Shown here: positions 15,215 through 22,953 of the stretch, piece by piece
Position numbering within the stretch: position 1 is the stretch's first letter
Layout of the letters: each line of letters opens with the position of its first letter
Origin: SFEL01 sp045592165
GTDB taxonomy: Bacteria > Bacillota > Clostridia > Christensenellales > CAG-138
Assembly (NCBI GenBank): GCA_045592165.1
Contig: JAZNUG010000220.1
Span: 1-33,060, forward strand
Length of the DNA: 33,060 nucleotides
Direction of reading: 5' to 3'
Position numbers and translations under genes: made by a program
Notes under the pieces: model-generated
Databases searched by the model: none
What the model saw: only the letters and a program-made list of their open reading frames with translations
What the model was told of the DNA's origin: nothing

Positions 15215-15529
15215 TCAATCCCACTCGATAGCGTCCACGCTCACAAGGTATTCCTCCGCAAAATCCAGATAGTCCTCTGCCAAACGCATTGCGAACATCT
15301 TGTAATCGGGGTACTTCTTCTGCATGGCGGCAAAGAGCATATCGTATACGTCATCATCGTCGTATTCGTCTTCCTCCCCCAGCTTTGCCATGTATGCCTG
15401 GTCAAGGGACAGCATCTCGGTCACCATTTCTTCCAGCAGGCCTTCCTTGAGGAAATCAAAATCTCCCTCGGCCTTGAACTTCTCGATTATATAGGCCTTC
15501 ATGGCATTCATATCAACATCGTACTGCAT
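15215..15529 (-). CDS. Small acidic cytoplasmic protein of unknown function
   Basis: 104 residues, family not recognised. It is helical and strongly acidic, with EEDEYDDDDVYDMLFAAMQKKYPDYKMFA in the middle and a C-terminal LVSVDAIEWD. No signal peptide or membrane segment. ATG 15529 is preceded by GGAG 8 nt upstream, and the gene starts 22 nt after the pepF stop, so it is probably translated from the pepF mRNA. Family B copy 1 provides its terminator. Nothing in the sequence indicates the function. Confidence 0.75.
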   Translation of the reverse strand: MQYDVDMNAMKAYIIEKFKAEGDFDFLKEGLLEEMVTEMLSLDQAYMAKLGEEDEYDDDDVYDMLFAAMQKKYPDYKMFAMRLAEDYLDFAEEYLVSVDAIEWD

Positions 15530-15551
15530 GGCTTAATCTCCTTTGATATTT

Positions 15552-17336
15552 TTATTTGAGTATTTCGCTGAGTTTATCCACGGCATCTGCAAATTCCCGC
15601 AGCGCACGGGCCACCACTTCTGGCTTTTCAAAATCCACACCCGCGATGCGAAGCTCCGGGATGGGATAATCGCTGCCGCCGGTGGTGAGGAATTTCAAAT
15701 ATGCGGAAGCATCGCCGCTTTCCAGTATGTTTTCCGCGATGGTCACTGCGCCGGAATAGCCTGTGGCATACTGATAAACATAAAACGCCCGGTAGAAATG
15801 GGGGATCCTTGCCCATTCGATGTCCTGCAGTTCATCGATCACCGCACCTTCATAATAAAGCTCATTGAGCCCCCTGTAAAGGGCATTGAGGCTTTCCGCG
15901 GTAAGGGGTGTGCCCTCCTTGGCCATAAGGTGAGCCTGCTTTTCAAACTCCGCAAAGAGGGTCTGGCGGAAAAGTGTGGTGCGGAAGCCTTCGATAAAGT
16001 GATTCAGCAGGTATGCTGTCTTTTTCTCGTCGGTTTCCTTTGCCATAAGGTGCTTGAGCAGCAGCACTTCGTTTACCGTGGAAGCCACCTCTGCCGCCAT
16101 GATGGAATAATCATGGTTGGCAAAGGTCTGGGCATGGTCGGACAGGTAGGAATGCATTGCGTGACCCAGCTCATGGGCAAGGGTGAATACATCGTCCAGA
16201 GTATTGGTGTAGTTGAGCAATACATAGGGATGCACGCCGTACACGCCGCAGGAGAATGCGCCGGTGGTCTTGCCCTTGTTTTCGTATACGTCCACCCAGC
16301 CCTCATTAAAGGCGCGGTCCAGCAGTTTTCCGTATTCCTCGCCCAGGGGGGCAAGGGCTTCCTTCACCATGGTCTTGGCCTGATCGTAGGTATATACCTC
16401 GTTTTCCTGCTCAACCATGGGATTGTACAGGTCATACATATGCAGCTCATCAAGGCCCAGCACCTTCTTGCGGAGGGCAATGTACTTATGCATTGCAGGA
16501 AGGGCGCCGTGAACCGCCTCAATAAGGCTGTCGTACACGCTGACGGGCACCGCATTGCCGTAAAGGCCGTGGGTCAGGGCATTTTCATGGCCGCGGACAT
16601 CTGCAAAGTAGTTATCGAACTTTACGCTGCCGCCGTAGAGAGCCGCAAAGGTATTTATGTATTTCCTGAATTCGCCAAAGTACTTTTCAAAGGATTCCTG
16701 CCTTATGCGGCGGTCCGGGCTTTCTCGGTATACGCCGAAATTACCGTGGGTCAGCTGTACCTCTTCCCCCTTTTCATCCACTATAGCGGGGAAAGTCATA
16801 TCCACGCTCTCCAGCATGGTGAAGCTGTTGTCGGGAGTTTGGGCAGCGTCCTGAAGCATGGACAGCATCTTTTCCTGCTCGGGGGTGAGAACATGCCTGC
16901 GTACACGTATTGTGTCGCTTATCTGATGACGGTATTCCGAAAGAGCAGGTTCATTAAGGTAGCTTTCCAGAGTTTCTGTGGGCAGGGCAGCAAGCTCGGG
17001 AGTGATGTAGCTCATGGCAGAATCCATCTGCACCAGCAGCATCATGGCCTGCTGATTCATTGCCTGATATTCCGGGTCTCCGTTGTCGCCGGACTTGAGC
17101 AGCTCGGCATACAGGTAAATAAGGGTGGCCTTTTCCACGGCGGCATAAAATGCTCCGAGAGCCTCCGCCGCGCCTTTAGCCGTGCCCAGCTTGCCGGAGA
17201 AGCGGCCCATTTCGGGGATCTCTGCCGAAAGTTCGGCACATGCCTTTTCCCATGCTTCCTTGGAAGGGTATATCTCCTTTAAATCCCACATAAAGCGGGG
17301 GTCCATATCTTTTCTGTTTTTAAGTTCCAGAGCCAT
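15552..17336 (-). CDS. pepF: Oligoendopeptidase F (M3B metallopeptidase)
   Basis: 594 residues, typical for PepF. Zinc motif HELGH at residues 388-392, with E418 in AEVASTVNE as likely third ligand. FSCGVYGVHPYVLLNY precedes the active site and HFYRAFYVYQYATGYSGA follows, both family hallmarks. PepF cleaves short peptides of about 7-17 residues in the cytoplasm. AGGAGG lies 7 nt before ATG 17336. A small acidic protein follows in the same direction; upstream lie a USP-like and a LOG gene on the same strand, separated by a weak terminator. Confidence 0.97.
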   Translation of the reverse strand: MALELKNRKDMDPRFMWDLKEIYPSKEAWEKACAELSAEIPEMGRFSGKLGTAKGAAEALGAFYAAVEKATLIYLYAELLKSGDNGDPEYQAMNQQAMMLLVQMDSAMSYITPELAALPTETLESYLNEPALSEYRHQISDTIRVRRHVLTPEQEKMLSMLQDAAQTPDNSFTMLESVDMTFPAIVDEKGEEVQLTHGNFGVYRESPDRRIRQESFEKYFGEFRKYINTFAALYGGSVKFDNYFADVRGHENALTHGLYGNAVPVSVYDSLIEAVHGALPAMHKYIALRKKVLGLDELHMYDLYNPMVEQENEVYTYDQAKTMVKEALAPLGEEYGKLLDRAFNEGWVDVYENKGKTTGAFSCGVYGVHPYVLLNYTNTLDDVFTLAHELGHAMHSYLSDHAQTFANHDYSIMAAEVASTVNEVLLLKHLMAKETDEKKTAYLLNHFIEGFRTTLFRQTLFAEFEKQAHLMAKEGTPLTAESLNALYRGLNELYYEGAVIDELQDIEWARIPHFYRAFYVYQYATGYSGAVTIAENILESGDASAYLKFLTTGGSDYPIPELRIAGVDFEKPEVVARALREFADAVDKLSEILK

Positions 17337-17371
17337 GGCTCATCCTCCTGCAGGGTGTTTATTTTTTGAAT

Positions 17372-17392
17372 AAAGGGCCGATTACGGCCCTT
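17372..17392 (-). terminator. Weak terminator between the USP-like gene and pepF
   Basis: AAGGGCCG pairs with CGGCCCTT around 4 nt; on the minus strand only TATTC follows, so read-through into pepF is possible. Confidence 0.55.
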
Positions 17393-17399
17393 GTTATGC

Positions 17400-17786
17400 T
17401 TATCTTACTATGTCGAACTCCACCTTGGGCAGCCGCCGCTGCAGCCTTACCTCCATGGATTCGTTATCGTTGCCGTTTGAGGGGCTTGCGCCCATGATGA
17501 TGGTATTGATGTGCTTGGTTTCTGCGTAGTTTACAAGGGCATCCTCCACATCATCCGCCCGGAGCAGTATCAGCTCCGCGCCCGCCAGCTGGGCCGCCGT
17601 GAAAAGGTATTCCACCGCATCCCCTTCAAAGGGAGAACCCATGAAGTACCGCCCGGTCTCAACGCAGTGTACCACGTGAATATCTGCGTTTTCCTTGCGT
17701 TCCTTGCGCTCCAGGCCCCGGGCTATAAGCTTGTCGCAGGTGCGCTGTCCTGTAACGCACACCATTATGTTGTTCCATTCAGCCAT
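17400..17786 (-). CDS. Universal-stress-protein-like (KdpD-USP type) protein
   Basis: 128 residues forming one USP-like Rossmann domain: NNIMVCVTGQRTCDKLIARG at the N-terminus, IHVVHCVE for the second strand, ELILLRADDVEDALVNYAE and INTIIMGASPS before the C-terminus. This spacing resembles the USP domain of KdpD sensor kinases rather than a classical UspA with a G-2x-G-9x-G ATP loop, which is incomplete here. The start lies 7 nt after the LOG gene stop, so translation is probably coupled. Role unknown; nucleotide binding is possible. Confidence 0.75.
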   Translation of the reverse strand: MAEWNNIMVCVTGQRTCDKLIARGLERKERKENADIHVVHCVETGRYFMGSPFEGDAVEYLFTAAQLAGAELILLRADDVEDALVNYAETKHINTIIMGASPSNGNDNESMEVRLQRRLPKVEFDIVR

Positions 17787-17793
17787 TTTTAAA

Positions 17794-18396
17794 TCACGCC
17801 TTTCCTTCGGCAGAACGCACCGCGTCCTTTATCTTATCCGGAAGCTCTGCGGGCTTCATCTCTGCAACCATATCAACCGCCTGCTCCGGAGTATCCGCAA
17901 CGGCAAAAATCGAAAGGCATGCAGGTGAGGTAAACCCTTCGGCCACGCAGTATTTCAGCTGATCGATCAGCCTGTCGTAATATCCTCGGGTATTGAGTAT
18001 TACCACGGGGGAAGCAAGATAGCCAAGCTGATTGAGGGTAAGCACCTCAAGGAGCTCTTCGAATGTGCCAAAGCCGCCGGGCAGAGCAATGAAGCCCTGG
18101 CTGAGGCTTTCCATGGTGGCCTTGCGGGTATGCATATCCGGGGTGACTATCAGTTCATCGCAATGGGGATATGCAATGCCGGGCTGATGGAGCTTTTCGG
18201 GTATTACGCCGATAAGCCTGCCGCCATTTTCATGGATGCCCCGGGCAGCCGCACCCATGAGGCCGGTATTGCCCCCGCCAAACACCATGCCGATATCCTT
18301 CTGTGCAAGGAGGGCGCCGGTGCGGTATGCGGCATCGATATAGGCAGAATCTATGCTGGAGCATGACGCGCCGAAAATACATACATTTTTTATCAT
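17794..18396 (-). CDS. LOG-family nucleoside 5'-monophosphate phosphoribohydrolase
   Basis: 200 residues, one LOG/lysine-decarboxylase-like Rossmann domain. Diagnostic motifs: GGGNTGLMG at 40-48, MHTRK at 88-92 and PGGFGTFEE at 106-114, the last containing the catalytic Glu. LOG enzymes split the N-glycosidic bond of purine nucleoside monophosphates, releasing a free base and ribose-5-phosphate; bacterial substrates range from AMP to cytokinin-type nucleotides. ATG 18396 has GGAGG 7 nt upstream. It leads a two-gene unit with the USP-like protein. Confidence 0.93.
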   Translation of the reverse strand: MIKNVCIFGASCSSIDSAYIDAAYRTGALLAQKDIGMVFGGGNTGLMGAAARGIHENGGRLIGVIPEKLHQPGIAYPHCDELIVTPDMHTRKATMESLSQGFIALPGGFGTFEELLEVLTLNQLGYLASPVVILNTRGYYDRLIDQLKYCVAEGFTSPACLSIFAVADTPEQAVDMVAEMKPAELPDKIKDAVRSAEGKA

Positions 18397-18529
18397 AAAT
18401 CTGCCTCCGAAGTCTCGTTAAAATAGAATCAATCTATCCTTATTCTGATTATATCATTATAACCCGGATAAATGAATAGCTTTGCTCAAAAGTTTACTTT
18501 TCCTACCCTTTTTCCCACATTCTGCGCGG

Positions 18530-18557
18530 AAAAAGGCGGCTGCCAAGGCAGCCGCCC
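18530..18557 (-). terminator. Intrinsic terminator of glgA
   Basis: GGCGGCTGCC and GGCAGCCGCC with a 2-nt centre, followed on the minus strand by TTTTTCC, 19 nt after the glgA stop. Confidence 0.88.
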
Positions 18558-18575
18558 ATACCGTCCGGCAGTTGA

Positions 18576-20342
18576 TTAATATTTTCTGTATTTTACCTTA
18601 TTGTAAAGGTTGATGTATTCATCTGCGGAAATATCCCAGGTGAAGTGTGCGTTCATGGCATTCTGCACAAGGCCGCTCCATGCTTCGGGATTACGGTATG
18701 CTTCGATGGCTCTGTCCACAGCGCCCAGCATATCGATATGGTTGTAATTGGTGAAGGTGAAGCCAAGACCCTCGCCGGTGAATTTATTGTAGGGAGCAAT
18801 GCTGTCCTTAAGGCCGCCGGTTTCACGAACGATGGGCAGAGTACCGTAGCGGAGAGCTATCATCTGAGCCAGTCCGCAGGGCTCAAACTGGGAAGGCATA
18901 AGGAACATATCTGAACCCGCATAGATTCTGTTGGCAATGGAATTGCTGTAGGTAAGCCTTGCGGCAATCCTTCCGCCGTACCTCCAGGAAGCCCAGCTGA
19001 ACAGATGCTCGTAGCGGGTATCGCCGCTGCCCAGCACCGCCAGCTGAATACCCTTTTCCATAAGGGCTTCGATGGCGTATTCGATTATATCCAGACCCTT
19101 CTGGCCGGTGAAGCGGGTAACGATGCCCACAAGGGGAGAATCATCCTTATCCAGCCAGAACTCAGTACGCAGCGCCTCCTTGCACTTTGCCTTGCCGGAA
19201 ATATCCGCCGCGGTAAAGTTGAAGGGAATGTGCTTATCCGTTGCAGGGTCAAAGAGGTCTTCGTCAATGCCGTTGAGTATGCCGTGAACATCCCAGCTGC
19301 GCTTTCTCAGCAGGCCGTCCAGATTTTCGCCGTACTGGGCGGTCTGGATTTCCTGAGCATAGGTGGGGCTTACGGTGGTGATGGCATCCGCAAAGGACAA
19401 TGCGCCCTTGGTGAAGTTTACATCCTTGAAGTACTCGATGGTATCCATATTGAAGCTGGACTTATCGATATTGAGGATGTCATTCATATGCTCCCAGCCG
19501 AAAATGCCCTGATACCTGAGGTTGTGTATGGTATACATGGTGGCGATATCCCTGTATTCCCATATATTGCTGTACTGCATGCGCAGCAGCGCAATGGTCA
19601 TGGCCGCCTGCCAGTCATGGGCATGCAGCACATCGGGATAAAAGTTTATATGGCGGAGGGCATCCAGCGCAGCCTTGGAGAAGAAGGCAAAGCGCTCGCC
19701 CTCTTCGTTGTTGGCTTCGCCGTAGATATATCCACGGCCAAAGTAATATTCATTATCCAGGAAGTAATAAATTACTCCGTCCTTTTCCATGGTCATAATG
19801 CCGCAATACTGGCTGCGCCATCCCATGGGTACATAGAAATTGGTGATGTAATGCATCTGGGAGCGGTACTGCTGGCCTATTGCGGAATACAGGGGCAGCA
19901 TTACCCTTACATCCACGCCCTTTTTCTTAAGCACTGCGGGCAGCGCGCCGACCACGTCCGCAAGGCCGCCGGTCTTTACAAAGGGGGCGCACTCTGATGC
20001 CACAAACAGCACCTTGAGAGGGGGGCGCTGGGGCTCAACGGCAACTTCGGGGATGATTTCCTCTGCGGTCTCCTGGGCAGTTTCCTTTACCTGCTCCACT
20101 ATTTCCTGCTTAATCTCCATTACTGCCTCCTCGGTTTGCTCTTTTATTTCCTCAGCCGCGTCAAGGATCACCTTGGGTTCCTTGACTGCCTTTTCAGCAG
20201 GCTGCTTCTTTGCGGTTTTCTTTGCAGGGGCTTTCGCCGGGGCTTTTGCTGCTGTCTTTGCGCCCTCTGCGGTGGTTTTTGCCTGGGCCTTTGCTTCCGT
20301 CCTGGCGGGGGCTGCCTTGGCGACGTCTGTCTTCTTGGTGCT
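18576..20342 (-). CDS. glgA: Glycogen (starch) synthase GlgA with N-terminal Lys/Ala-rich extension
   Basis: 588 residues, about 110 longer than standard GlgA. The GT5 enzyme begins at about residue 110 (LKVLFVASECAPF) with the ADP-glucose-binding KTGGLADV at 124-131. HAHDWQAA, TIHNLRYQG, NGIDEDLFDP, RFTGQKGLD and PSQFEPCGLAQM-x-ALRYGT follow, all conserved. It adds glucose from ADP-glucose to alpha-1,4-glucan. The extension has a basic Ala/Lys/Pro part (residues 1-58, repeated AKAPAK) and an acidic coiled-coil-like part (59-100). ATG 20342 has AAAGGAAA upstream. A terminator separates it from glgD, so it may have its own promoter or depend on read-through. Confidence 0.95.
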   Translation of the reverse strand, partial: STKKTDVAKAAPARTEAKAQAKTTAEGAKTAAKAPAKAPAKKTAKKQPAEKAVKEPKVILDAAEEIKEQTEEAVMEIKQEIVEQVKETAQETAEEIIPEVAVEPQRPPLKVLFVASECAPFVKTGGLADVVGALPAVLKKKGVDVRVMLPLYSAIGQQYRSQMHYITNFYVPMGWRSQYCGIMTMEKDGVIYYFLDNEYYFGRGYIYGEANNEEGERFAFFSKAALDALRHINFYPDVLHAHDWQAAMTIALLRMQYSNIWEYRDIATMYTIHNLRYQGIFGWEHMNDILNIDKSSFNMDTIEYFKDVNFTKGALSFADAITTVSPTYAQEIQTAQYGENLDGLLRKRSWDVHGILNGIDEDLFDPATDKHIPFNFTAADISGKAKCKEALRTEFWLDKDDSPLVGIVTRFTGQKGLDIIEYAIEALMEKGIQLAVLGSGDTRYEHLFSWASWRYGGRIAARLTYSNSIANRIYAGSDMFLMPSQFEPCGLAQMIALRYGTLPIVRETGGLKDSIAPYNKFTGEGLGFTFTNYNHIDMLGAVDRAIEAYRNPEAWSGLVQNAMNAHFTWDISADEYINLYNKVKYRKY

Positions 20343-20405
20343 CATAGCTCGGTTTCCTTTATTGTATTTGGCGCATACATACACTGCACCAGTTCATTAA
20401 AAGAA

Positions 20406-20428
20406 GGGCGGGAGGCTCGCTCCCGCCC
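20406..20428 (-). terminator. Hairpin terminator between glgD and glgA
   Basis: GGGCGGGA pairs with TCCCGCCC around 7 nt; on the minus strand TTCTTTT follows. Located 14 nt after the glgD stop. Confidence 0.7.
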
Positions 20429-20441
20429 CTCAGTATGCCTA

Positions 20442-21566
20442 TTATATCACACTTCCCTTGCGGATGATAATGGGGAAACTGTCATATCCTGCAAGCTTTC
20501 TGCCTGAGCGGATTGTGGATCCCTTATCCAGTATGGCGTAGCTCATTTCGCAGTCGTCTTCAATATGACAGCCCTGCAGCACAACGCAGTTCTTCAGCTT
20601 GCTGCCCTTGCCAACGTGAACGCCGCGGAACAGCACGCAGTTTTCCACTTCGCCCTCGATTACGCAGCCATCTGCAACAAGGCTGTTCTTTACATTGGAA
20701 CCGCCAGCGTACTTTGCAGGAACCTCGTCCTTGGTCTTGGTATAGATGGGGTGAGAGCGATGGAACAGGTCTGCCCTTACTTCTCTCTTGAGCACGTTCA
20801 TATTGTGATTGAAATAGCTGGAGAGGGAGCTGAGGCAGCCCACATAGCCGTCATAGCGCCAGCCGTACATGGGGATCTCATTTACCTTCTTGAGCAGTAC
20901 GTCCCTGATGAAGTCGGTTTCGCCTCTGGAATATGCTTCCTCGATCAGGTGCTCAAAAGTGGCCTTTTCCATGATTGCGGTATCGCAGAAGGAATAGGGG
21001 GTGGAAGGATTATTGGGATTCAGCTGGATATCCGTAATGCGGCCGTCATCCTCCAGGGCAAAGCGCAGCTCGTTGAACTGGTCATCGGGATGATGCTTGC
21101 CAACCTCATTGTACATGAGGGTTACGGCGGCGCCGGATTCGATATGCTTTTTGATCATAGCATCATAGGTGGTGTTATAGATGGTATGGCTGCCCACCAG
21201 AATGATGTACTTCTGGGAACTGCGGCGGATGTAGCCCATTACGGAATGGTATGCATCGATGGTGCCGCGGTAAATGCCGGTATTGTCGCGGGTAACAAAG
21301 GGAGGCAGAATGAACAGACCGTCATGCTTCCTGTGGAGCTCCCATTCCTTGCCGCTGCCCAGATGGTCCATCAGGGAATGGTAATTCTTCTGGCAAACTA
21401 TGCCTACGTTGGTTATGCCGGTATTTACCAGATTGCTGAGCACGAAGTCAATGCAGCGATACCTGCCTGCAAAGGGCACGGCGGCCACGGAGCGGGAATA
21501 GGTAAGGTCTCTGAGCTGCATGCTGGATTCGCCGGTATAGATAAGGCCAAATACATCGTTTTTCAT
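20442..21566 (-). CDS. glgD: GlgD, regulatory subunit-like ADP-glucose pyrophosphorylase homologue
   Basis: 374 residues. It is homologous to GlgC but the nucleotide-binding loop is changed: LIYTGESSMQLRDLTYSRSVAAVPFAGRY has no GGxGxRL and no KPAVPFGG lysine. LSNLVNTGI and a C-terminal left-handed beta-helix (NSLVADGCVIEGEVENCVLFRGV) are kept. In Firmicutes GlgD is poorly active alone and modifies the activity of GlgC in a heteromer. Its ribosome binding site GAGGAGG is inside the last codons of glgC, only 3 nt separating stop and ATG, so the two subunits should be made together. Confidence 0.95.
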   Translation of the reverse strand: MKNDVFGLIYTGESSMQLRDLTYSRSVAAVPFAGRYRCIDFVLSNLVNTGITNVGIVCQKNYHSLMDHLGSGKEWELHRKHDGLFILPPFVTRDNTGIYRGTIDAYHSVMGYIRRSSQKYIILVGSHTIYNTTYDAMIKKHIESGAAVTLMYNEVGKHHPDDQFNELRFALEDDGRITDIQLNPNNPSTPYSFCDTAIMEKATFEHLIEEAYSRGETDFIRDVLLKKVNEIPMYGWRYDGYVGCLSSLSSYFNHNMNVLKREVRADLFHRSHPIYTKTKDEVPAKYAGGSNVKNSLVADGCVIEGEVENCVLFRGVHVGKGSKLKNCVVLQGCHIEDDCEMSYAILDKGSTIRSGRKLAGYDSFPIIIRKGSVI

Positions 21567-21569
21567 GGC

Positions 21570-22808
21570 TTATTCCTCCTCGCTCTTAACTGCGCCGTAT
21601 ACACCCGTATTGACTATCATACCCACAGGTACCCTGCTGCCCTCGGCGATCTCGGTGCCGCTGGCGATAAGGGTGATGTCTTCGGTAAGGGAGGTATCAT
21701 AATCTCCATCCTCGGGCAGTCTTTCCGCGCCTACGAAGGCGCCCTTGCCTACAACGCAATTTTCGCCGATTATGGCCTTGTGTACCTTTGCGCCGGGATG
21801 TATGGTTGCGCCGGGCATGATTACGGAATCCAGAACCTCTGCTCCGTCCTCGATGGCCACGCCTGCAAACAGCACGCTGTGCTTTACGGTGCCGCCAACG
21901 TAGCAGCCCTCGGTAATGGAGCTGCGCTCTATTACGGCGTCAACGCCAACGCAATGGGGAGGCATGCAGGGGGACTTGCTGTATATGCGCCAGGAGGGGT
22001 CATCCAGATCAATATCCGGCTCATCAGAGATAAGGTCCATATTGGCCTCCCACAGGCTCTGTACGGTACCGACGTCCTTCCAGTATGCGTCGAAAGCATA
22101 GGCATATACGCCAAGGCCGTCATTGAGGATGGCGGGGATGACGTTCTTGCCGAAGTCGTTGGAGGATTCGGGATTTTCTTCGTCAAGGCACAGATACTTT
22201 CTCAGTACGGGCCAGGAGAAGATGTATATACCCATGGAAGCCTTGTTGCTCTTGGGCTGCTTGGGCTTTTCTTCGAATTCGATTATGCGGTCATCGGCAT
22301 CGGTGTTCATGATGCCGAAGCGATGGGCTTCCTCCATGGGAACGGGACGCACCGCTATGGTAAGGTCAGCATTCTTTTCAATGTGGGCATCCAGCATTGC
22401 GGCATAGTCCATCTTGTAAATATGGTCGCCGGAAAGTATAAGCACATACTCAGGATTATACCTGTCTATAAAGGCAATATTCTGATAGATGGCGTCGGCG
22501 GTGCCGGAATACCATCTGCCGGCCTGGCTGGACTGATAGGGAGGCAATACGAATACGCCGCCGTTATTTCTGTCCAGATCCCATGCCTGGCCTGTGCCAA
22601 TGTAGGCATTCAGCTCAAGGGGCTCATACTGAGTAAGCACACCGACAGTATCGATTTCGGAGTTGACGCAATTGGACAACGGGAAATCGATAATCCTGTA
22701 CTTGCCGCCAAAGGGTACGGCGGGCTTTGCCACGCGGTTTGTGAGCACGCTGAGACGGCTGCCCTGGCCGCCGGCCAACAGCATTGCTACTACTTTCTTT
22801 CTGACCAT
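21570..22808 (-). CDS. glgC: Glucose-1-phosphate adenylyltransferase GlgC
   Basis: 412 residues. Catalytic nucleotidyltransferase domain with MLLAGGQGSRLSVLT and KPAVPFGGKYRIIDFPLSN, then GTADAIYQN, LILSGDHIYKMDY and the glucose-1-phosphate-binding EFEEKPKQPKSNKASMGIY. The C-terminal half is a beta-helix (ERSSITEGCYVGGTVKHSVLF). It makes ADP-glucose from ATP and glucose-1-phosphate, the committed step of glycogen synthesis. ATG 22808 is preceded by GGAGGTAACTT. It follows glgB after 145 nt containing a GC-rich hairpin and overlaps functionally with glgD downstream. Confidence 0.98.
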   Translation of the reverse strand: MVRKKVVAMLLAGGQGSRLSVLTNRVAKPAVPFGGKYRIIDFPLSNCVNSEIDTVGVLTQYEPLELNAYIGTGQAWDLDRNNGGVFVLPPYQSSQAGRWYSGTADAIYQNIAFIDRYNPEYVLILSGDHIYKMDYAAMLDAHIEKNADLTIAVRPVPMEEAHRFGIMNTDADDRIIEFEEKPKQPKSNKASMGIYIFSWPVLRKYLCLDEENPESSNDFGKNVIPAILNDGLGVYAYAFDAYWKDVGTVQSLWEANMDLISDEPDIDLDDPSWRIYSKSPCMPPHCVGVDAVIERSSITEGCYVGGTVKHSVLFAGVAIEDGAEVLDSVIMPGATIHPGAKVHKAIIGENCVVGKGAFVGAERLPEDGDYDTSLTEDITLIASGTEIAEGSRVPVGMIVNTGVYGAVKSEEE

Positions 22809-22915
22809 AAGTTACCTCCCTGTCAATAAAGGCTTTTATGACGATATGTATTTATATTGCCGCACGCTGCGGAAAAAATGATTTTCAGGGGTGATTTGAC
22901 CGATGTGATTTATAT

Positions 22916-22943
22916 GCGGGGACAGGGAGCGGCCCTGCCCCGC
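22916..22943. promoter_or_regulatory. GC-rich hairpin between glgB and glgC
   Basis: GCGGGGACAGGG and CCCTGCCCCGC form a stem with a one-base bulge around about 5 nt. No T-run follows on the minus strand, so it looks more like an mRNA processing or stabilising hairpin than a terminator; it lies 10 nt after the glgB stop. Confidence 0.5.
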
Positions 22944-22953
22944 CATGACAGAA

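Noticed and set aside
20565..22829. 754-codon open frame on the plus strand opposite glgD and glgC (similar long frames oppose pgi, pepF, glgB and the TauE/SafE gene)
   Set aside because: The sense strand genes are certain, and antisense frames stay open because TTA, CTA and TCA codons are rare in this genome. The translations show no domain and no ribosome binding site.
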